Notes: a model not told the origin generated them from the letters alone. A DNA stretch of 45,754 bases from Gammaproteobacteria bacterium (GCA_022826885.1 JAJDUB010000038.1:1-45754), one strand, 5' to 3'. Shown: positions 15,670 to 25,083, numbered from the stretch's first letter. Numbers and translations: made by a program.

Positions 15670-16109
15670 AGCATTTTTTTGAGATAACGGTATGCCTGCC
15701 GGTAAATACCCGGTATCTTGCTTTCCCGCGGGCCTGCCACGTTGCATTGTTTTATGTTATTGGCAACAAGCCAGTTGCGGATAACGTCTGCCCCGGGCGG
15801 GTCGTCGAGGTCGACGATCATAGACGGCTTGTTCAAACTCCTGGCAAAACCCAGGGTTGCAGCCGTGCCTCCCACCAGTTGGTTCCTGTTCAGGATCAGG
15901 GTGCCGTCGCTGTCCTCAACGTTTTTCCTGGTCCTGTCGACGTATTCCGGCGAATCCGTTTCAACCAGGCGGTAATGTCCGGGAATTATTCCGTCCTCGG
16001 CCCTCCTGCCGGCAGGGCACCAGCCGCCATGTGGAATGTCAAGGGCAATGGCGCAGTCCAGGGCGGCGCGGTCCACCCCTGTCTGTCCGCCGGATACGAT
16101 TTTTTCTAT
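15657..16109 (-). CDS. SLOG/YpsA-like putative molybdenum carrier protein
   Basis: About 150 residues of a Rossmann-like SLOG-superfamily protein annotated in many genomes as putative molybdenum carrier. The nucleotide-binding start is KIVSGGQTGVDRAALDCAI, followed by GGWCPAGRRAEDG, VETDSPEYVDRTRKNVEDSDGTLIL and a later conserved GGTAATLGFAR. The start is problematic: the frame has no ATG, GTG or TTG close to the conserved N-terminus. ATA at 16107-16109 is where the protein should begin, or translation starts further upstream inside terB. The last residues G-S-E and the stop come from the palindromic element. Biochemical role unproven for the family. Confidence 0.75.
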   Translation of the reverse strand: MEKIVSGGQTGVDRAALDCAIALDIPHGGWCPAGRRAEDGIIPGHYRLVETDSPEYVDRTRKNVEDSDGTLILNRNQLVGGTAATLGFARSLNKPSMIVDLDDPPGADVIRNWLVANNIKQCNVAGPRESKIPGIYRQAYRYLKKMLGSE

Positions 16110-16110
16110 T

Positions 16111-16566
16111 TTAACTGTCCGCCACCCCGTGTTTTGTCCTGATGTAATCCTTGTGTGAGATATACAGCAAATCGGCGATTTTCCTGATGTAATACTCTTC
16201 GTATTTATCCAGCACCGCATCGGCGAATGCGACCTTCCAGAGCGATTCGATGATGCGGATCTTTTCCGCTGCGTCCAGGTTCTCATTGAGCATGCGGGTG
16301 AACTCGTGCAGGGAAACGGCGAGATCGACTTCCCGGCGCGCCAGGTCGATTAATTCATCCACCTGTCCGGCGGCGATATTGAAGTGATTGACCAGCGCCG
16401 TTTTGATGACTGCAAGTTCTTCATTATCAACGGATGAATCAGCCAGGCTGATTTCAACCATCAATACGGCCGCGGCCAGTTCCACCCGGTTGCCGGGGCC
16501 GGAACTGTCGCGTTCGCCGTTGTCCTGCAGGCCGCGCTCGAAGAATTCCCTGATCGATTTAAGCAT
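16111..16566 (-). CDS. TerB-like protein
   Basis: A 151-residue all-helical protein of the TerB (tellurite resistance) family, which is widespread and not itself proof of tellurite resistance. Visible family features are the first helix pair VELAAAVLMVEISLADSSVDNEELAVIKTAL with the acidic DSSVDNEE, and the matching second half RIIESLWKVAFADAVLDKYEEYYIRKIADLL with an acidic VLDKYEE. The two acidic loops are thought to bind metal in TerB. It starts at ATG 16566. Its stop at 16111-16113 lies right against the SLOG gene, so the two are likely cotranslated. Confidence 0.88.
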   Translation of the reverse strand: MLKSIREFFERGLQDNGERDSSGPGNRVELAAAVLMVEISLADSSVDNEELAVIKTALVNHFNIAAGQVDELIDLARREVDLAVSLHEFTRMLNENLDAAEKIRIIESLWKVAFADAVLDKYEEYYIRKIADLLYISHKDYIRTKHGVADS

Positions 16567-16629
16567 TTTGATTGAATTTGGCGCGTGTCAGTGTCATCTT
16601 TACCAGCCTATTTTAAACGCTGACAGCTT

Positions 16630-17364
16630 ATGCGCAACATCCGGGTATATACGGAAGCGCCTTTGGCGGTTTCCGCAACAGCGGTCCTGTCCAGGGAGGC
16701 GTCACACCACCTGCTGCGGGTTCTTCGTTGCCGCCGCGATGACCGGATCGTCCTGTTTAACGGTCTCGGCGGGAGTTATACCGGGAGGATCGTCTCAGCC
16801 TCCACTCGCCTGGCTGAAGTGGAAATCCTGGATTTTCTGCCTGATACGCCGGAAACCGGCCTGTTGATCACACTGGGCCTGGGGATATCGCGTAGTCTGC
16901 ACATGGATTATGCCGTGCAGAAATCCGTTGAACTGGGCGTACATAAAATTGTTCCCCTGTACACGGAGCGCAGCAATGTCAAGCTGGACCAATATCGCGT
17001 CAGGTCGCGCGTGGAACACTGGGAGAAAATCATTATCCATGCCTGCGAGCAGTCCGGAAGAAATATCCTGCCCGTTCTGGACAGTCCCGGGGACCTGCAT
17101 GAATGGGTGTCAAACGACAGGAACCCGGCGCGCTTTGTGCTAGCGCCGCCGGCAACGCAGAACCTTGCCGGGCTGGCGGGGATGATTGACCGGGAAGCCA
17201 GCATACTGGTAGGCCCTGAAGGGGGCTTGACGGATGCGGAACAGGCGGCTGCGGAACAACGTGGATACATACCGGTAAAACTCGGCCCCCGTACGCTCCG
17301 CACCGAGACCGCTGCCGTTGCGGCAGTGACCGCGCTGCAGGTTCTTTGCGGCGACCTGCGCTGA
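16630..17364 (+). CDS. rsmE: 16S rRNA m3U1498 methyltransferase RsmE
   Basis: Methylates N3 of U1498 in 16S rRNA with S-adenosylmethionine. The 244-residue length is normal. An N-terminal PUA-like domain (SREASHHLLRVLRCRRDDRIVLFNG) is followed by a SPOUT domain with LGISRSLHMDYAVQKSVELGVHKIVPLYTERS, HACEQSGRN, the SAM loop VGPEGGLTDAE (about residues 195-205) and the knot motif LGPRTLRTETAAV. All hallmark residues are present. It starts at ATG 16630 with no strong ribosome binding site and diverges from terB across 63 nt. Confidence 0.95.
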   Translation: MRNIRVYTEAPLAVSATAVLSREASHHLLRVLRCRRDDRIVLFNGLGGSYTGRIVSASTRLAEVEILDFLPDTPETGLLITLGLGISRSLHMDYAVQKSVELGVHKIVPLYTERSNVKLDQYRVRSRVEHWEKIIIHACEQSGRNILPVLDSPGDLHEWVSNDRNPARFVLAPPATQNLAGLAGMIDREASILVGPEGGLTDAEQAAAEQRGYIPVKLGPRTLRTETAAVAAVTALQVLCGDLR

Positions 17365-17427
17365 CCTGAGGGCAGAAAGGCTCATGTTTTTAGGATATAA
17401 TGATATTTTTTTAACTTGGAAGCTTAC

Positions 17428-18723
17428 ATGGTCGCTACTGCAGCAGAGACTGTTCCGCACCTGACAACGGCCCTCACCGGCCCGCTGAATATCATTGAGA
17501 ACGTCATCCTGGATCGGCAGTCCAGGATCGAATCCTGGTTTCGCTCCCAATGGCGCAAGACACCGGCGCCGTTATACGCATCCGTCGACCTTAGGAACGC
17601 CGGTTACAAGATAGCGCCTGTCGATACCAACCTGTTCCCCGCCGGGTTCAATAACCTTAACCCGGTCTTCGAGTCCCTGTGCATACAGGCGGTGCAGTCG
17701 GCGCTGGAACGGCTGGACAGGCCGGTGGACCGGGTATTGATCATTCCCGAGAACCACACCCGGAACATGCATTACCTGGAGAACCTTGCCGTATTGCAGG
17801 GGATATTTGAAAAAGCGGGTTTTGAGACCCGGACAGGTTCGTTGTTGCCGGGACTGCACGAGGCAATGCAGATCGACCTGGACAGCGGTTCATCCGTCTG
17901 CCTGGAACCTCTGCACCGGGAGGGCGCCGGTGTATGCGTGCGGGATTTCCGACCGGAACTGCTGGTGCTGAACAATGATCTGTCATCCGGCATACCGGAT
18001 TTTCTGCAGGGAGTGGACCAGCTTATCATGCCTCCGGTCAACCTGGGCTGGTCGGACAGGTCCAAGACCGTCCATTTCAACTTTTATCGTGACATTGCCC
18101 GGGATTTCTCGGCGCTGCTGGATATCGATCCCTGGCTGATTGAACCCCTGTTCCGCAACTGCGGAGAAGTGGACTTCATGAAACGGGCCGGTGAATCCTG
18201 TCTCTCAAGAAACGTGGAATCATTACTGAACGCCATCCGTAAAAAATACGATGAATACGGCATAACCGATGATCCGTTCGTGATGATCAAGGCGGATTCC
18301 GGCACTTACGGTATGGGCGTGATGTCCGTGCAAAGCCCCGAGGAAGTTCACGACCTGAACCGGAAACAAAGGACGAAAATGGCCACCATCAAGGAAGGAC
18401 AGAAGGTGACCAAGGCCATGATCCAGGAAGGCGTGCATACCCATGAAACCTGGGACAAACCCGGCACGGTGGCGGAACCGGTGATTTATCTCATCGACCA
18501 GAACGTGGTAGGCGGTTTCTACCGGGTGCATCCGCAACGGGCGACCAATGAAAACCTCAATTCTCCGGGCATGTATTTCGAACGCCTGGCATTCGAAGAA
18601 TGCTGCAATTCCCCGGACAAGGATCAATCGCCGGATGCCCACCCGAACCGCTTTTACACCTACGGCGTCATTGCCCGGCTGGCATCCCTGGCGGCGGCAA
18701 GGGAGATGAAGAACCTGGGATAG
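17428..18723 (+). CDS. gshA: Glutamate-cysteine ligase, Acidithiobacillus/proteobacterial type
   Basis: First step of glutathione synthesis. The 431-residue product matches the GshA type first seen in Acidithiobacillus ferrooxidans, unrelated in sequence to E. coli GshA. Recognised stretches are YASVDLRNAGYKIAPVDTNLFPAGFNNL, LIIPENHTRNMHYLEN, FVMIKADSGTYGMGVMSV and GGFYRVHPQRATNENLNSPGM. ATG 17428 is preferred; TTG 17416 is in frame upstream. A TATAAT at 17396-17401, with a poor -35, could give a leader of about 20 nt. The type supports a gammaproteobacterium near Chromatiales-like groups. A hairpin follows the stop. Confidence 0.92.
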   Translation: MVATAAETVPHLTTALTGPLNIIENVILDRQSRIESWFRSQWRKTPAPLYASVDLRNAGYKIAPVDTNLFPAGFNNLNPVFESLCIQAVQSALERLDRPVDRVLIIPENHTRNMHYLENLAVLQGIFEKAGFETRTGSLLPGLHEAMQIDLDSGSSVCLEPLHREGAGVCVRDFRPELLVLNNDLSSGIPDFLQGVDQLIMPPVNLGWSDRSKTVHFNFYRDIARDFSALLDIDPWLIEPLFRNCGEVDFMKRAGESCLSRNVESLLNAIRKKYDEYGITDDPFVMIKADSGTYGMGVMSVQSPEEVHDLNRKQRTKMATIKEGQKVTKAMIQEGVHTHETWDKPGTVAEPVIYLIDQNVVGGFYRVHPQRATNENLNSPGMYFERLAFEECCNSPDKDQSPDAHPNRFYTYGVIARLASLAAAREMKNLG

Positions 18724-18731
18724 CCTGACTT

Positions 18732-18799
18732 TTTCCGCTGAACTCCCGCCTGGCCGGAATTTCGGCCGGAATTCAGCGGAAACTGCTGAAAAAGCAGTT
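18732..18799 (+). terminator. Inverted repeats downstream of gshA, putative terminator
   Basis: An 11-bp perfect inverted repeat, TTTCCGCTGAA (18732-18742) with its complement at 18772-18782, encloses a GC-rich segment with two GGCCGGAATT direct repeats. A second hairpin, CTGCT-GAAAA-AGCAG (18784-18798), follows. No long T-run follows, so factor-independent termination is only plausible. Confidence 0.45.
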
Positions 18800-18814
18800 G
18801 ACTCCCGGCAAGAA

Positions 18815-18830
18815 ATTGTTTATAAACAAT
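18815..18830. promoter_or_regulatory. 16-bp perfect AT-rich palindrome upstream of VirB3-like gene
   Basis: ATTGTTTATAAACAAT is its own reverse complement. It lies 60 nt before the VirB3-like start codon in an AT-rich intergenic stretch. A TTGACA at about 18848 could be a -35, but no clear -10 is visible. The palindrome may be an operator. Confidence 0.4.
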
Positions 18831-18889
18831 AACAAGTTATTCTTTTTTTGACAGGGGCTGTTAAACCACCCACACACTGAGGGAAGTTC

Positions 18890-19198
18890 ATGGAAATCAG
18901 GGAAGATGCCTACAGCAACAGGTCGTCACTGACCGCACACAAACAATACTTCGGCTATCCCGCCAACGCGGTTCTTTTCCTGTTTGCCCTGGCTGCGCTA
19001 CTGGGAGTCCAGTTGCGTTCCATCCTGCTGTTCCTGCTCATTTCAGGTTTCGGCCTGCTGGTGCTTAACCTGGTTTGCCGGGATGACCCGAACGGGATCG
19101 CTGTCTGGTTGTATGTGATTAGAAAAAGGCTGTTGAAACGGATTACCTGCCTGCGCGCGGACATAGTCGCCGACAGGCCGTTCATATTTACCGAGTAA
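18890..19198 (+). CDS. Putative VirB3/TrbD-like small membrane protein
   Basis: A 102-residue protein with two adjacent hydrophobic segments (about residues 25-42, AVLFLFALAALLGVQL, and 45-62, LLFLLISGFGLLVLNLV), then DDPNGIAVWLYVIRKRLLK. Double helix near the N-terminus followed by a D-P...basic stretch is the plan of VirB3/TrbD components of type IV secretion. The VirB2-like gene follows 22 nt later. GAGGGAA lies about 5 nt before ATG 18890. No other type IV secretion gene is in the window, so identity is tentative and rests on the pairing. Confidence 0.5.
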   Translation: MEIREDAYSNRSSLTAHKQYFGYPANAVLFLFALAALLGVQLRSILLFLLISGFGLLVLNLVCRDDPNGIAVWLYVIRKRLLKRITCLRADIVADRPFIFTE

Positions 19199-19220
19199 CG
19201 TTAACATGGGAGAGGAAAGG

Positions 19221-19514
19221 ATGCGCGATCGTATCTGTCTGTTTGTACTTGTATGTTTCCCCGGCGCACTGCGCGCGGAATTCGATATCGGCACGACCGG
19301 CGGGCCGCTGGATTTCATCACCACTGCATTTCAGACGGCGGTGGATTTTTTGACGGGACCGGCGGCGCTGGCCTTCCTGGTGGGGTCCATAGTCGTAGGC
19401 GGCGTGATGTGGGCTTATGCGCCCCGGAGCGGCGCCCTGGGCATAGTTTTCCGGGCGATTATGGTATTGCTGGTGATTTTCAACCTGACCCTGGTGGTCA
19501 ATAACCTGAGGTGA
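19221..19514 (+). CDS. Putative VirB2/TrbC-like pilin
   Basis: About 97 residues. A cleavable signal (MRDRICLFVLVCFPGALRA) precedes a short periplasmic stretch and two hydrophobic helices (about residues 47-67, GPAALAFLVGSIVVGGVMW, and 75-93, GIVFRAIMVLLVIFNLTLVV). This is the TrbC/VirB2 pilin plan: signal, hydrophobic helix, small loop with basic residues, hydrophobic helix. ATG 19221 is preferred because GAGG lies about 6 nt upstream and gives a proper signal peptide; ATG 19206 is in frame but without a ribosome binding site. It ends 83 nt before recA. Confidence 0.6.
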   Translation: MRDRICLFVLVCFPGALRAEFDIGTTGGPLDFITTAFQTAVDFLTGPAALAFLVGSIVVGGVMWAYAPRSGALGIVFRAIMVLLVIFNLTLVVNNLR

Positions 19515-19597
19515 CAAATATGGATTAAGAAATGCAAGACGGGATGTAAAATTTGGGATAATCTATACTTAATAACTTATTGAAGATGAGAGAATCA

Positions 19598-20626
19598 ATG
19601 GACGAGAAAAAGAAACAGGCCCTGGACATTGCCCTGGGGCAAATCGAAAAACAATTCGGCAAGGGCTCGATCATGCGCATGGGCGACGGCTCCATCGATC
19701 ATGACGTGAGCGCAGTATCCACGGGTTCGCTGGGCCTGGACCTGGCGCTGGGAATTGGCGGACTGCCAAGAGGAAGGGTCGTGGAAATCTACGGGCCGGA
19801 ATCCTCCGGCAAGACCACGCTGGCGCTGCATGCGGCGGCGGAAATACAGAAAGCCGGGGGCACCGCCGCGTTCGTCGACGCGGAACATGCCCTGGACCCG
19901 TCGTACGCGGAGAAACTCGGCGTGCAGATTGCGGACCTGCTGGTCTCACAACCGGATACGGGCGAGCAGGCCCTGGAGATTACCGATATGCTGGTACGCT
20001 CCGGCGCCACGGACCTGATTATTATCGATTCCGTAGCGGCTTTGACGCCCAAGGCGGAAATAGAAGGGGAGATGGGCGACAGCCACATGGGACTCCAGGC
20101 CCGCCTGATGTCCCAGGCCCTGAGAAAACTCACGGCCAACATCAAACGGTCCAACACGCTGGTGATATTCATCAACCAGATACGCATGAAGATCGGCGTC
20201 ATGTTCGGCAACCCGGAAACGACTACGGGAGGCAACGCGCTGAAGTTCTATTCATCCGTGCGCATGGAAATACGCCGTATCGGCGCGATCAAGAAAAACG
20301 ACGAGGTTGTCGGCAACGAAACCCGCGTGAAGGTGGTCAAGAACAAGGTGGCGCCGCCGTTCAAGGAGGCTATTTTCGATATCTTCTACGGCCGCGGCAT
20401 ATCCCGCGAGGGTGAAATCATCAACCTGGGCGTGCAGCACGGAATCATCGAAAAGACCGGCGCCTGGTACGGTTACAACGGCGAACGCATCGGCCAGGGC
20501 AAGGACAACGTGCGCGTATATTTCCAGGACAACCCCGAACTGGCGCTGGAAATCGAGCAGGCGGTGAAAAGCAAGGTGCTGCCGCAGGTTGAAGCTGCGA
20601 TACCGGCGGAGGAAACGCAAGCCTGA
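19598..20626 (+). CDS. recA: Recombinase RecA
   Basis: Strand exchange, and co-protease for LexA-type repressors. The 342-residue length is normal. Motifs are Walker [13 protein letters not shown] (about 66-77), the MAW region [25 protein letters not shown] (Walker B), loop L1 [10 protein letters not shown], loop L2 region [27 protein letters not shown], and a short acidic tail. ATG 19598 is chosen over in-frame codons from 19580 because [13 protein letters not shown] is the conserved beginning. Upstream I find GATAAT (19557-19562) and TATACT (19564-19569) as candidate -10s, but no CTGT-N8-ACAG LexA box. It overlaps the recX start by 4 nt. Confidence 0.98.
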   Translation: MDEKKKQALDIALGQIEKQFGKGSIMRMGDGSIDHDVSAVSTGSLGLDLALGIGGLPRGRVVEIYGPESSGKTTLALHAAAEIQKAGGTAAFVDAEHALDPSYAEKLGVQIADLLVSQPDTGEQALEITDMLVRSGATDLIIIDSVAALTPKAEIEGEMGDSHMGLQARLMSQALRKLTANIKRSNTLVIFINQIRMKIGVMFGNPETTTGGNALKFYSSVRMEIRRIGAIKKNDEVVGNETRVKVVKNKVAPPFKEAIFDIFYGRGISREGEIINLGVQHGIIEKTGAWYGYNGERIGQGKDNVRVYFQDNPELALEIEQAVKSKVLPQVEAAIPAEETQA

Positions 20627-21075
20627 GTACCAGTGATACAGCGGTAATCAGGAAACGGGCATTGGACCTGCTCGCCCGGCGCGAGCACTCCGGGCAGGAA
20701 CTGCAGGTGAAACTGGCGGCGCGCGGGTTCGCCCCGGAAGCAGTGGGAGAAGTCCTCGCGGATCTCAAGTCTGCGGGGATGCAGGATGATGCGCGCTTCG
20801 CCGAAGCGTATGTCCGCGGCCGCGTTGCAAAAGGCTACGGACCGTTGCGTATCTCCCGGGAGTTGGGTGAGCGCGGACTGGGCGATGAACTGGTAAGACA
20901 GGTATTTACGGCCATGGATTTGGACTGGGAAGAACGAATCCGGGCAGTGCGGCAGAAGAAATTCGGCCGGCACGCGCCCATGGATTTCAGGGAGCAGGCA
21001 AGACAATCACGTTTTCTGCAGTATCGCGGTTTTACCTCAGAGCAGATTCGAAGAGAATTCAAAGACAGCGAATAG
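20623..21075 (+). CDS. recX: Regulatory protein RecX with apparent CTG start
   Basis: Inhibitor of RecA filament growth. The conserved N-terminus [26 protein letters not shown] begins right after CTG 20623-20625, which overlaps the recA stop as CTGA. Only a TTG at 20662, inside the conserved region, offers a usual start downstream. With CTG the product is 150 residues, the normal length, carrying RecX repeats of three helices (for example [16 protein letters not shown]...[28 protein letters not shown], and [20 protein letters not shown]). The start codon is unusual; an ATG-to-CTG change or sequencing error are alternatives. alaS begins 8 nt after the stop. Confidence 0.85.
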   Translation: MSTSDTAVIRKRALDLLARREHSGQELQVKLAARGFAPEAVGEVLADLKSAGMQDDARFAEAYVRGRVAKGYGPLRISRELGERGLGDELVRQVFTAMDLDWEERIRAVRQKKFGRHAPMDFREQARQSRFLQYRGFTSEQIRREFKDSE

Positions 21076-21083
21076 CGGACAGG

Positions 21084-23837
21084 ATGAAGTATATCGAAGC
21101 AAATGACATTCGCCGGCGGTTTCTGGATTTTTTCAACCGGCGCGGGCACGAGGTGGTGGCAAGTTCACCCCTGGTGCCGGCCAATGATCCGACGCTGTTG
21201 TTCACCAACGCCGGCATGGTGCAGTTCAAGGAGGTATTCCTGGGCCTTGAACAGCGCGCCTGCGCGCGCGCCGTGACCGCCCAGCGCTGCGTGCGCGCCG
21301 GGGGCAAACACAACGACCTGGAAAACGTCGGATACACCGCCCGCCACCATACTTTTTTCGAGATGCTGGGTAATTTCAGTTTCGGAGACTATTTCAAGGA
21401 ACAGGCTATCCATTATGCCTGGGAGTTCCTTACTGGGGAGTTGGCCATCCCTGAGGAGAAACTCTGGGTCACCGTCTTCCATGATGATGCCGATGCCGAG
21501 GCCATCTGGCTGGAACAGGTCGGAGTCGATAAAGACCGGTTCAGTCGTTGCGGAGAGAAAGACAATTTCTGGTCGATGGGAGATACGGGACCCTGTGGAC
21601 CGTGCAGCGAGATCTTTTACGATTACGGCGCCGACGTGCCCGGCGGCCCGCCCGGCAGCGCGGAGCAGGACGGCGACCGCTACGTGGAGATCTGGAACCT
21701 GGTATTCATGGAGTTCAACCGCGACGCGCAAGGCGCGATGCATCCCCTGCCGAAACCGTCCGTGGATACCGGCATGGGCCTGGAGCGCACCGCGGCGCTG
21801 CTGCAGGGAGTCCGGAACAACTACGAAACGGACCTGTTCCGTCCCTTGATAGAAGCGGTTGAGTCCCTCGCAGGGGGTGGCGCTACGGACCTCGTATCAA
21901 CCCGAGTGATTGCCGACCATATCCGGTCCTGCGCATTCCTGGTCGCGGACGGCGTCATCCCGGCCAACGAGGGAAGGGGCTATGTGCTGCGCCGAATCAT
22001 CCGCCGGGCATTGCGCCACGGGTCCAAGCTGGGCCTGAATGAGCCGTTCTTCCATAAGCTGGTGGATCCCCTGGACTCCATCATGGGAGAAGCCTGCCCG
22101 GAATTGAGCAGGGCCAGGGAATTCGTGACCAATACCCTGAAGCAGGAGGAAGAACGGTTTGCGGAGACCCTGGAGCAGGGACTTAAACACCTGGAAGCCG
22201 CGGTCGGCGCGCTTGCCTCCGGCACTATCCCGGGCGAAGTCGTGTTCAAACTGTATGATACTTACGGGTTCCCCGTTGACCTGACCGCCGATATTGCCCG
22301 TGAACGCAGCCTGAAACTGGACCTGGAGGGGTTTGAGGAGTGTATGGAGGAGCAGCGGCGGCGGGCGCGGGAGGCGAATAAATTTGCGGTAGGTATCAAC
22401 CTGGGTAACGTGTCATTGGGTTCACCAAAAGGAAATTTGAAGGTCAAAGCTGTTGATTTAGCTGATCTGGTTCCTGATTTTATCGGTTACGATTCCTTGC
22501 GCGTTACCGGGCGGGTCATGGCCCTGTTGCAGGACAACCAGACAGTTGAGTGTATCGAAGAAGGCGGTACAGGTGGGGTTGTGCTGGATCGAACCCCGTT
22601 CTATGCGGAATCCGGAGGCCAAGTCGGTGACCGGGGCGAACTCGTGTCGGATACGGGCGTGTTTATTGTCGATGACACGCAAAAGTACGGTAAGGCATAT
22701 ATGCACTTGGGCAGGGTAAGCCAGGGGACAATGCAATCCGGGCAGGAGGCAGAGGCCCGGGTCGACTCCGTCACGCGCATCAACACGGTGCGCAACCACT
22801 CCGCCACGCACCTGTTGCATGCGGCGCTGAGAGAAGTGCTCGGAGAGCATGTTACCCAGCAAGGCTCCCTGGTGGCGCCGGACCGGTTGCGGTTTGACTT
22901 TTCCCATCTGGAGCCGGTTTCGGAACAGCAACTGCTGGATATCGAACGGCTCGTCAACCGCAAGATACTGGAAAACATCGATACCGAAATCCGCTTGATG
23001 CCGCTGGATGAAGCGCTCAAGTCAGGGGCCATGTCCCTGTTCGGTGAGAAATACGATGAACAGGTCCGGGTATTGAAGATCGGTGGAGATTTTTCGGTGG
23101 AGTTATGCGGCGGCACGCACGTGGCCCGCGCCGGTGACATCGGCCTGTTCAAATTCATTGCCGAGACGGGGATTGCCGCGGGCATCCGCCGGGTTGAGGC
23201 CGTCACGGGACTGGGTGCGCTGGCCCTGGTCGAGGCCGAAGAAGCTGAACTGAGCACTCTGACCAAGTTACTGAAAGTAGATCGAGGTAAACAAAAGGAG
23301 ATACCTGCGCAAGTACCAGAGCCCGTCAATCTTGAAGCACACTTTATGGGCGGACCGGGCGAGATGAAAACCAACCTGACGGTAAAACTGGAACAGGTAC
23401 TGGAGCGCAATAGGCAATTGGAAAAGGAACTGGAACAGGTAAAGGGCAAAATGGCCAGCCGCGCCGGCGCGGAGTTGGGTGAACAGGCTGAGCTTGTGAA
23501 CGGCATTCATGTCCTTGCCCGCAACATGGATGGGGCCGACCCGAAAACCTTGCGCGATACGGTCGATCAGTTGAAGAGCAAACTGGGCACCGCGGTCATC
23601 GTGCTCGGCACGGTCAAAGGTGATAAAGTCAGCCTGGTGGCGGGAGTGACGAAAGACAGCACGGACAGGGTACAGGCCGGCGAACTGATCAACTTTGTCG
23701 CGCAGCAGGTGGGCGGCAAGGGAGGAGGCCGACCGGACCTGGCCCAGGCCGGCGGCAATGATCCGTCCGCGCTGCAAAGCGCGCTGGCAAGCGTCCCGGC
23801 CTGGGTGGCCGCGGAGACTACCGGGAAAACTGGCTGA
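21084..23837 (+). CDS. alaS: Alanyl-tRNA synthetase
   Basis: Class II synthetase that charges tRNA-Ala. Catalytic core: [39 protein letters not shown] and [33 protein letters not shown]. The editing domain has the zinc ligands of [11 protein letters not shown] and [13 protein letters not shown]-terminal coiled coil ([20 protein letters not shown]) and a [16 protein letters not shown]-Ala motif follow. At 917 residues it is about 40 longer than the usual 870-880. Two extra stretches explain this: near residues 433-450 ([15 protein letters not shown] region) and 732-760 ([18 protein letters not shown] region). Both look less GC-rich than their surroundings. recX lies 8 nt upstream. Confidence 0.97.
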   Translation: MKYIEANDIRRRFLDFFNRRGHEVVASSPLVPANDPTLLFTNAGMVQFKEVFLGLEQRACARAVTAQRCVRAGGKHNDLENVGYTARHHTFFEMLGNFSFGDYFKEQAIHYAWEFLTGELAIPEEKLWVTVFHDDADAEAIWLEQVGVDKDRFSRCGEKDNFWSMGDTGPCGPCSEIFYDYGADVPGGPPGSAEQDGDRYVEIWNLVFMEFNRDAQGAMHPLPKPSVDTGMGLERTAALLQGVRNNYETDLFRPLIEAVESLAGGGATDLVSTRVIADHIRSCAFLVADGVIPANEGRGYVLRRIIRRALRHGSKLGLNEPFFHKLVDPLDSIMGEACPELSRAREFVTNTLKQEEERFAETLEQGLKHLEAAVGALASGTIPGEVVFKLYDTYGFPVDLTADIARERSLKLDLEGFEECMEEQRRRAREANKFAVGINLGNVSLGSPKGNLKVKAVDLADLVPDFIGYDSLRVTGRVMALLQDNQTVECIEEGGTGGVVLDRTPFYAESGGQVGDRGELVSDTGVFIVDDTQKYGKAYMHLGRVSQGTMQSGQEAEARVDSVTRINTVRNHSATHLLHAALREVLGEHVTQQGSLVAPDRLRFDFSHLEPVSEQQLLDIERLVNRKILENIDTEIRLMPLDEALKSGAMSLFGEKYDEQVRVLKIGGDFSVELCGGTHVARAGDIGLFKFIAETGIAAGIRRVEAVTGLGALALVEAEEAELSTLTKLLKVDRGKQKEIPAQVPEPVNLEAHFMGGPGEMKTNLTVKLEQVLERNRQLEKELEQVKGKMASRAGAELGEQAELVNGIHVLARNMDGADPKTLRDTVDQLKSKLGTAVIVLGTVKGDKVSLVAGVTKDSTDRVQAGELINFVAQQVGGKGGGRPDLAQAGGNDPSALQSALASVPAWVAAETTGKTG

Positions 23838-23838
23838 T

Positions 23839-25083
23839 ATGGCTCTTATCGTGGAAAAATTCGGCGGCACCTCTGTCGCAACGGTGGATCGGATCAAGGC
23901 GGTTGCCGATATCGTAATTGCCGCGCGCAAGCAGGGACACCAGGTGGTGGTGGTTCTCTCGGCCATGGCCGGTGAGACCGACCGGCTTATCGAACTGGCG
24001 GGGCAGGTGGCAAAAAACCCGGACTCCCGGGAACTTGACGTGTTGTTGTCAACCGGCGAACAGGTCACCATCGCCCTGTTGAGCATGGTATTGCAGGAAC
24101 ACGATTATCCTGCGGTTTCCTATACCGGCGGACAGGTCCATATACTTACGGACAACGTCCACAACAAGGCCCGGATCATCGATATCGAGGCGGTGCGGGT
24201 CAAAAAAGACCTGGCTGATAATAAAATAGTTGTGATAGCGGGTTTTCAGGGTATTGACGAAAACGGCAATATCACTACGCTCGGGCGCGGGGGCACCGAC
24301 ACCACCGCCGTCGCCATGGCGGTGGCGCTGAATGCCGATGAATGCAGGATCTATACTGACGTGGACGGCGTATACACCGCGGACCCCCGGATCGTGCCGG
24401 GCGCCAGGCGCATGGACAAGATAGCCTACGAGGAGATGCTGGAACTGGCCAGCCTGGGGGCGAAGGTGCTGCAGATACGCTCAGTGGAATTCGCCAACAA
24501 GTATAAAGTACCATTACGTGTCCTGTCTTCTTTCGAGGAAGGCCCGGGCACCTTGATCACAGACGAGGATGAAGAAATGGAACGGGCGCTTATAGCGGGC
24601 ATTGCCCATAACCTGGACGAAGCAAAACTCACCCTGCGCGGTGTGCCGGACAGACCCGGCATCGCCGGCGCGATATTGAATCCCATTGCCGAGGCGGACA
24701 TCGAGGTCGACATGATCGTCCAGAATGTCGGCGTGGATCATTTGACTGATTTCACCTTCACCGTGCACCGGAATGATTTCGGCAAGGCCAGGGCGCTGCT
24801 GGAAAAAACTGCCCGGAAACTGGACGCGAAAGAAGTCCTGGCAGATGACCGGATCGTCAAGATTTCCGTTGTCGGTGTGGGCATGCGCTCTCATGCCGGG
24901 ATCGCAAGTAAAATGTTCTCGGCCCTGGCCGGCGAGGGCATCAATATACAGATGATTTCCACCTCTGAAATAAAGATATCAGTGGTCGTTGACGAGAAGT
25001 ACCTGGAACTGGGTGTGAGGACGTTGCACTCCGCTTTCGGTCTTGAGGGCGATGACAATATAATCGATGATGCCGCGGGGTGA
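23839..25083 (+). CDS. lysC: Aspartokinase LysC
   Basis: Phosphorylates aspartate, first step to lysine, threonine and methionine. The 414-residue monofunctional form has the kinase motifs VEKFGGTSVA (residues 4-13), LSTGEQVTIALL, GRGGTDTTAVA and TDVDGVYTADPRIV, followed by two C-terminal ACT domains (from about residue 270, GVPDRPGIAGAILNPIAEADIEVDMI, and VVGVGMRSHAGIASKMFSALA), the usual site of lysine/threonine feedback. ATG 23839 follows the alaS stop by 1 nt. The longer open frame upstream to 23695 lies inside alaS and is discarded. Confidence 0.97.
   Translation: MALIVEKFGGTSVATVDRIKAVADIVIAARKQGHQVVVVLSAMAGETDRLIELAGQVAKNPDSRELDVLLSTGEQVTIALLSMVLQEHDYPAVSYTGGQVHILTDNVHNKARIIDIEAVRVKKDLADNKIVVIAGFQGIDENGNITTLGRGGTDTTAVAMAVALNADECRIYTDVDGVYTADPRIVPGARRMDKIAYEEMLELASLGAKVLQIRSVEFANKYKVPLRVLSSFEEGPGTLITDEDEEMERALIAGIAHNLDEAKLTLRGVPDRPGIAGAILNPIAEADIEVDMIVQNVGVDHLTDFTFTVHRNDFGKARALLEKTARKLDAKEVLADDRIVKISVVGVGMRSHAGIASKMFSALAGEGINIQMISTSEIKISVVVDEKYLELGVRTLHSAFGLEGDDNIIDDAAG

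Noticed and set aside
16110..16286. Upstream extension of the SLOG-like frame giving 209 residues
   Set aside because: The added residues are a shadow of terB and have no similarity to the family; kept only as a possible location of the start codon.
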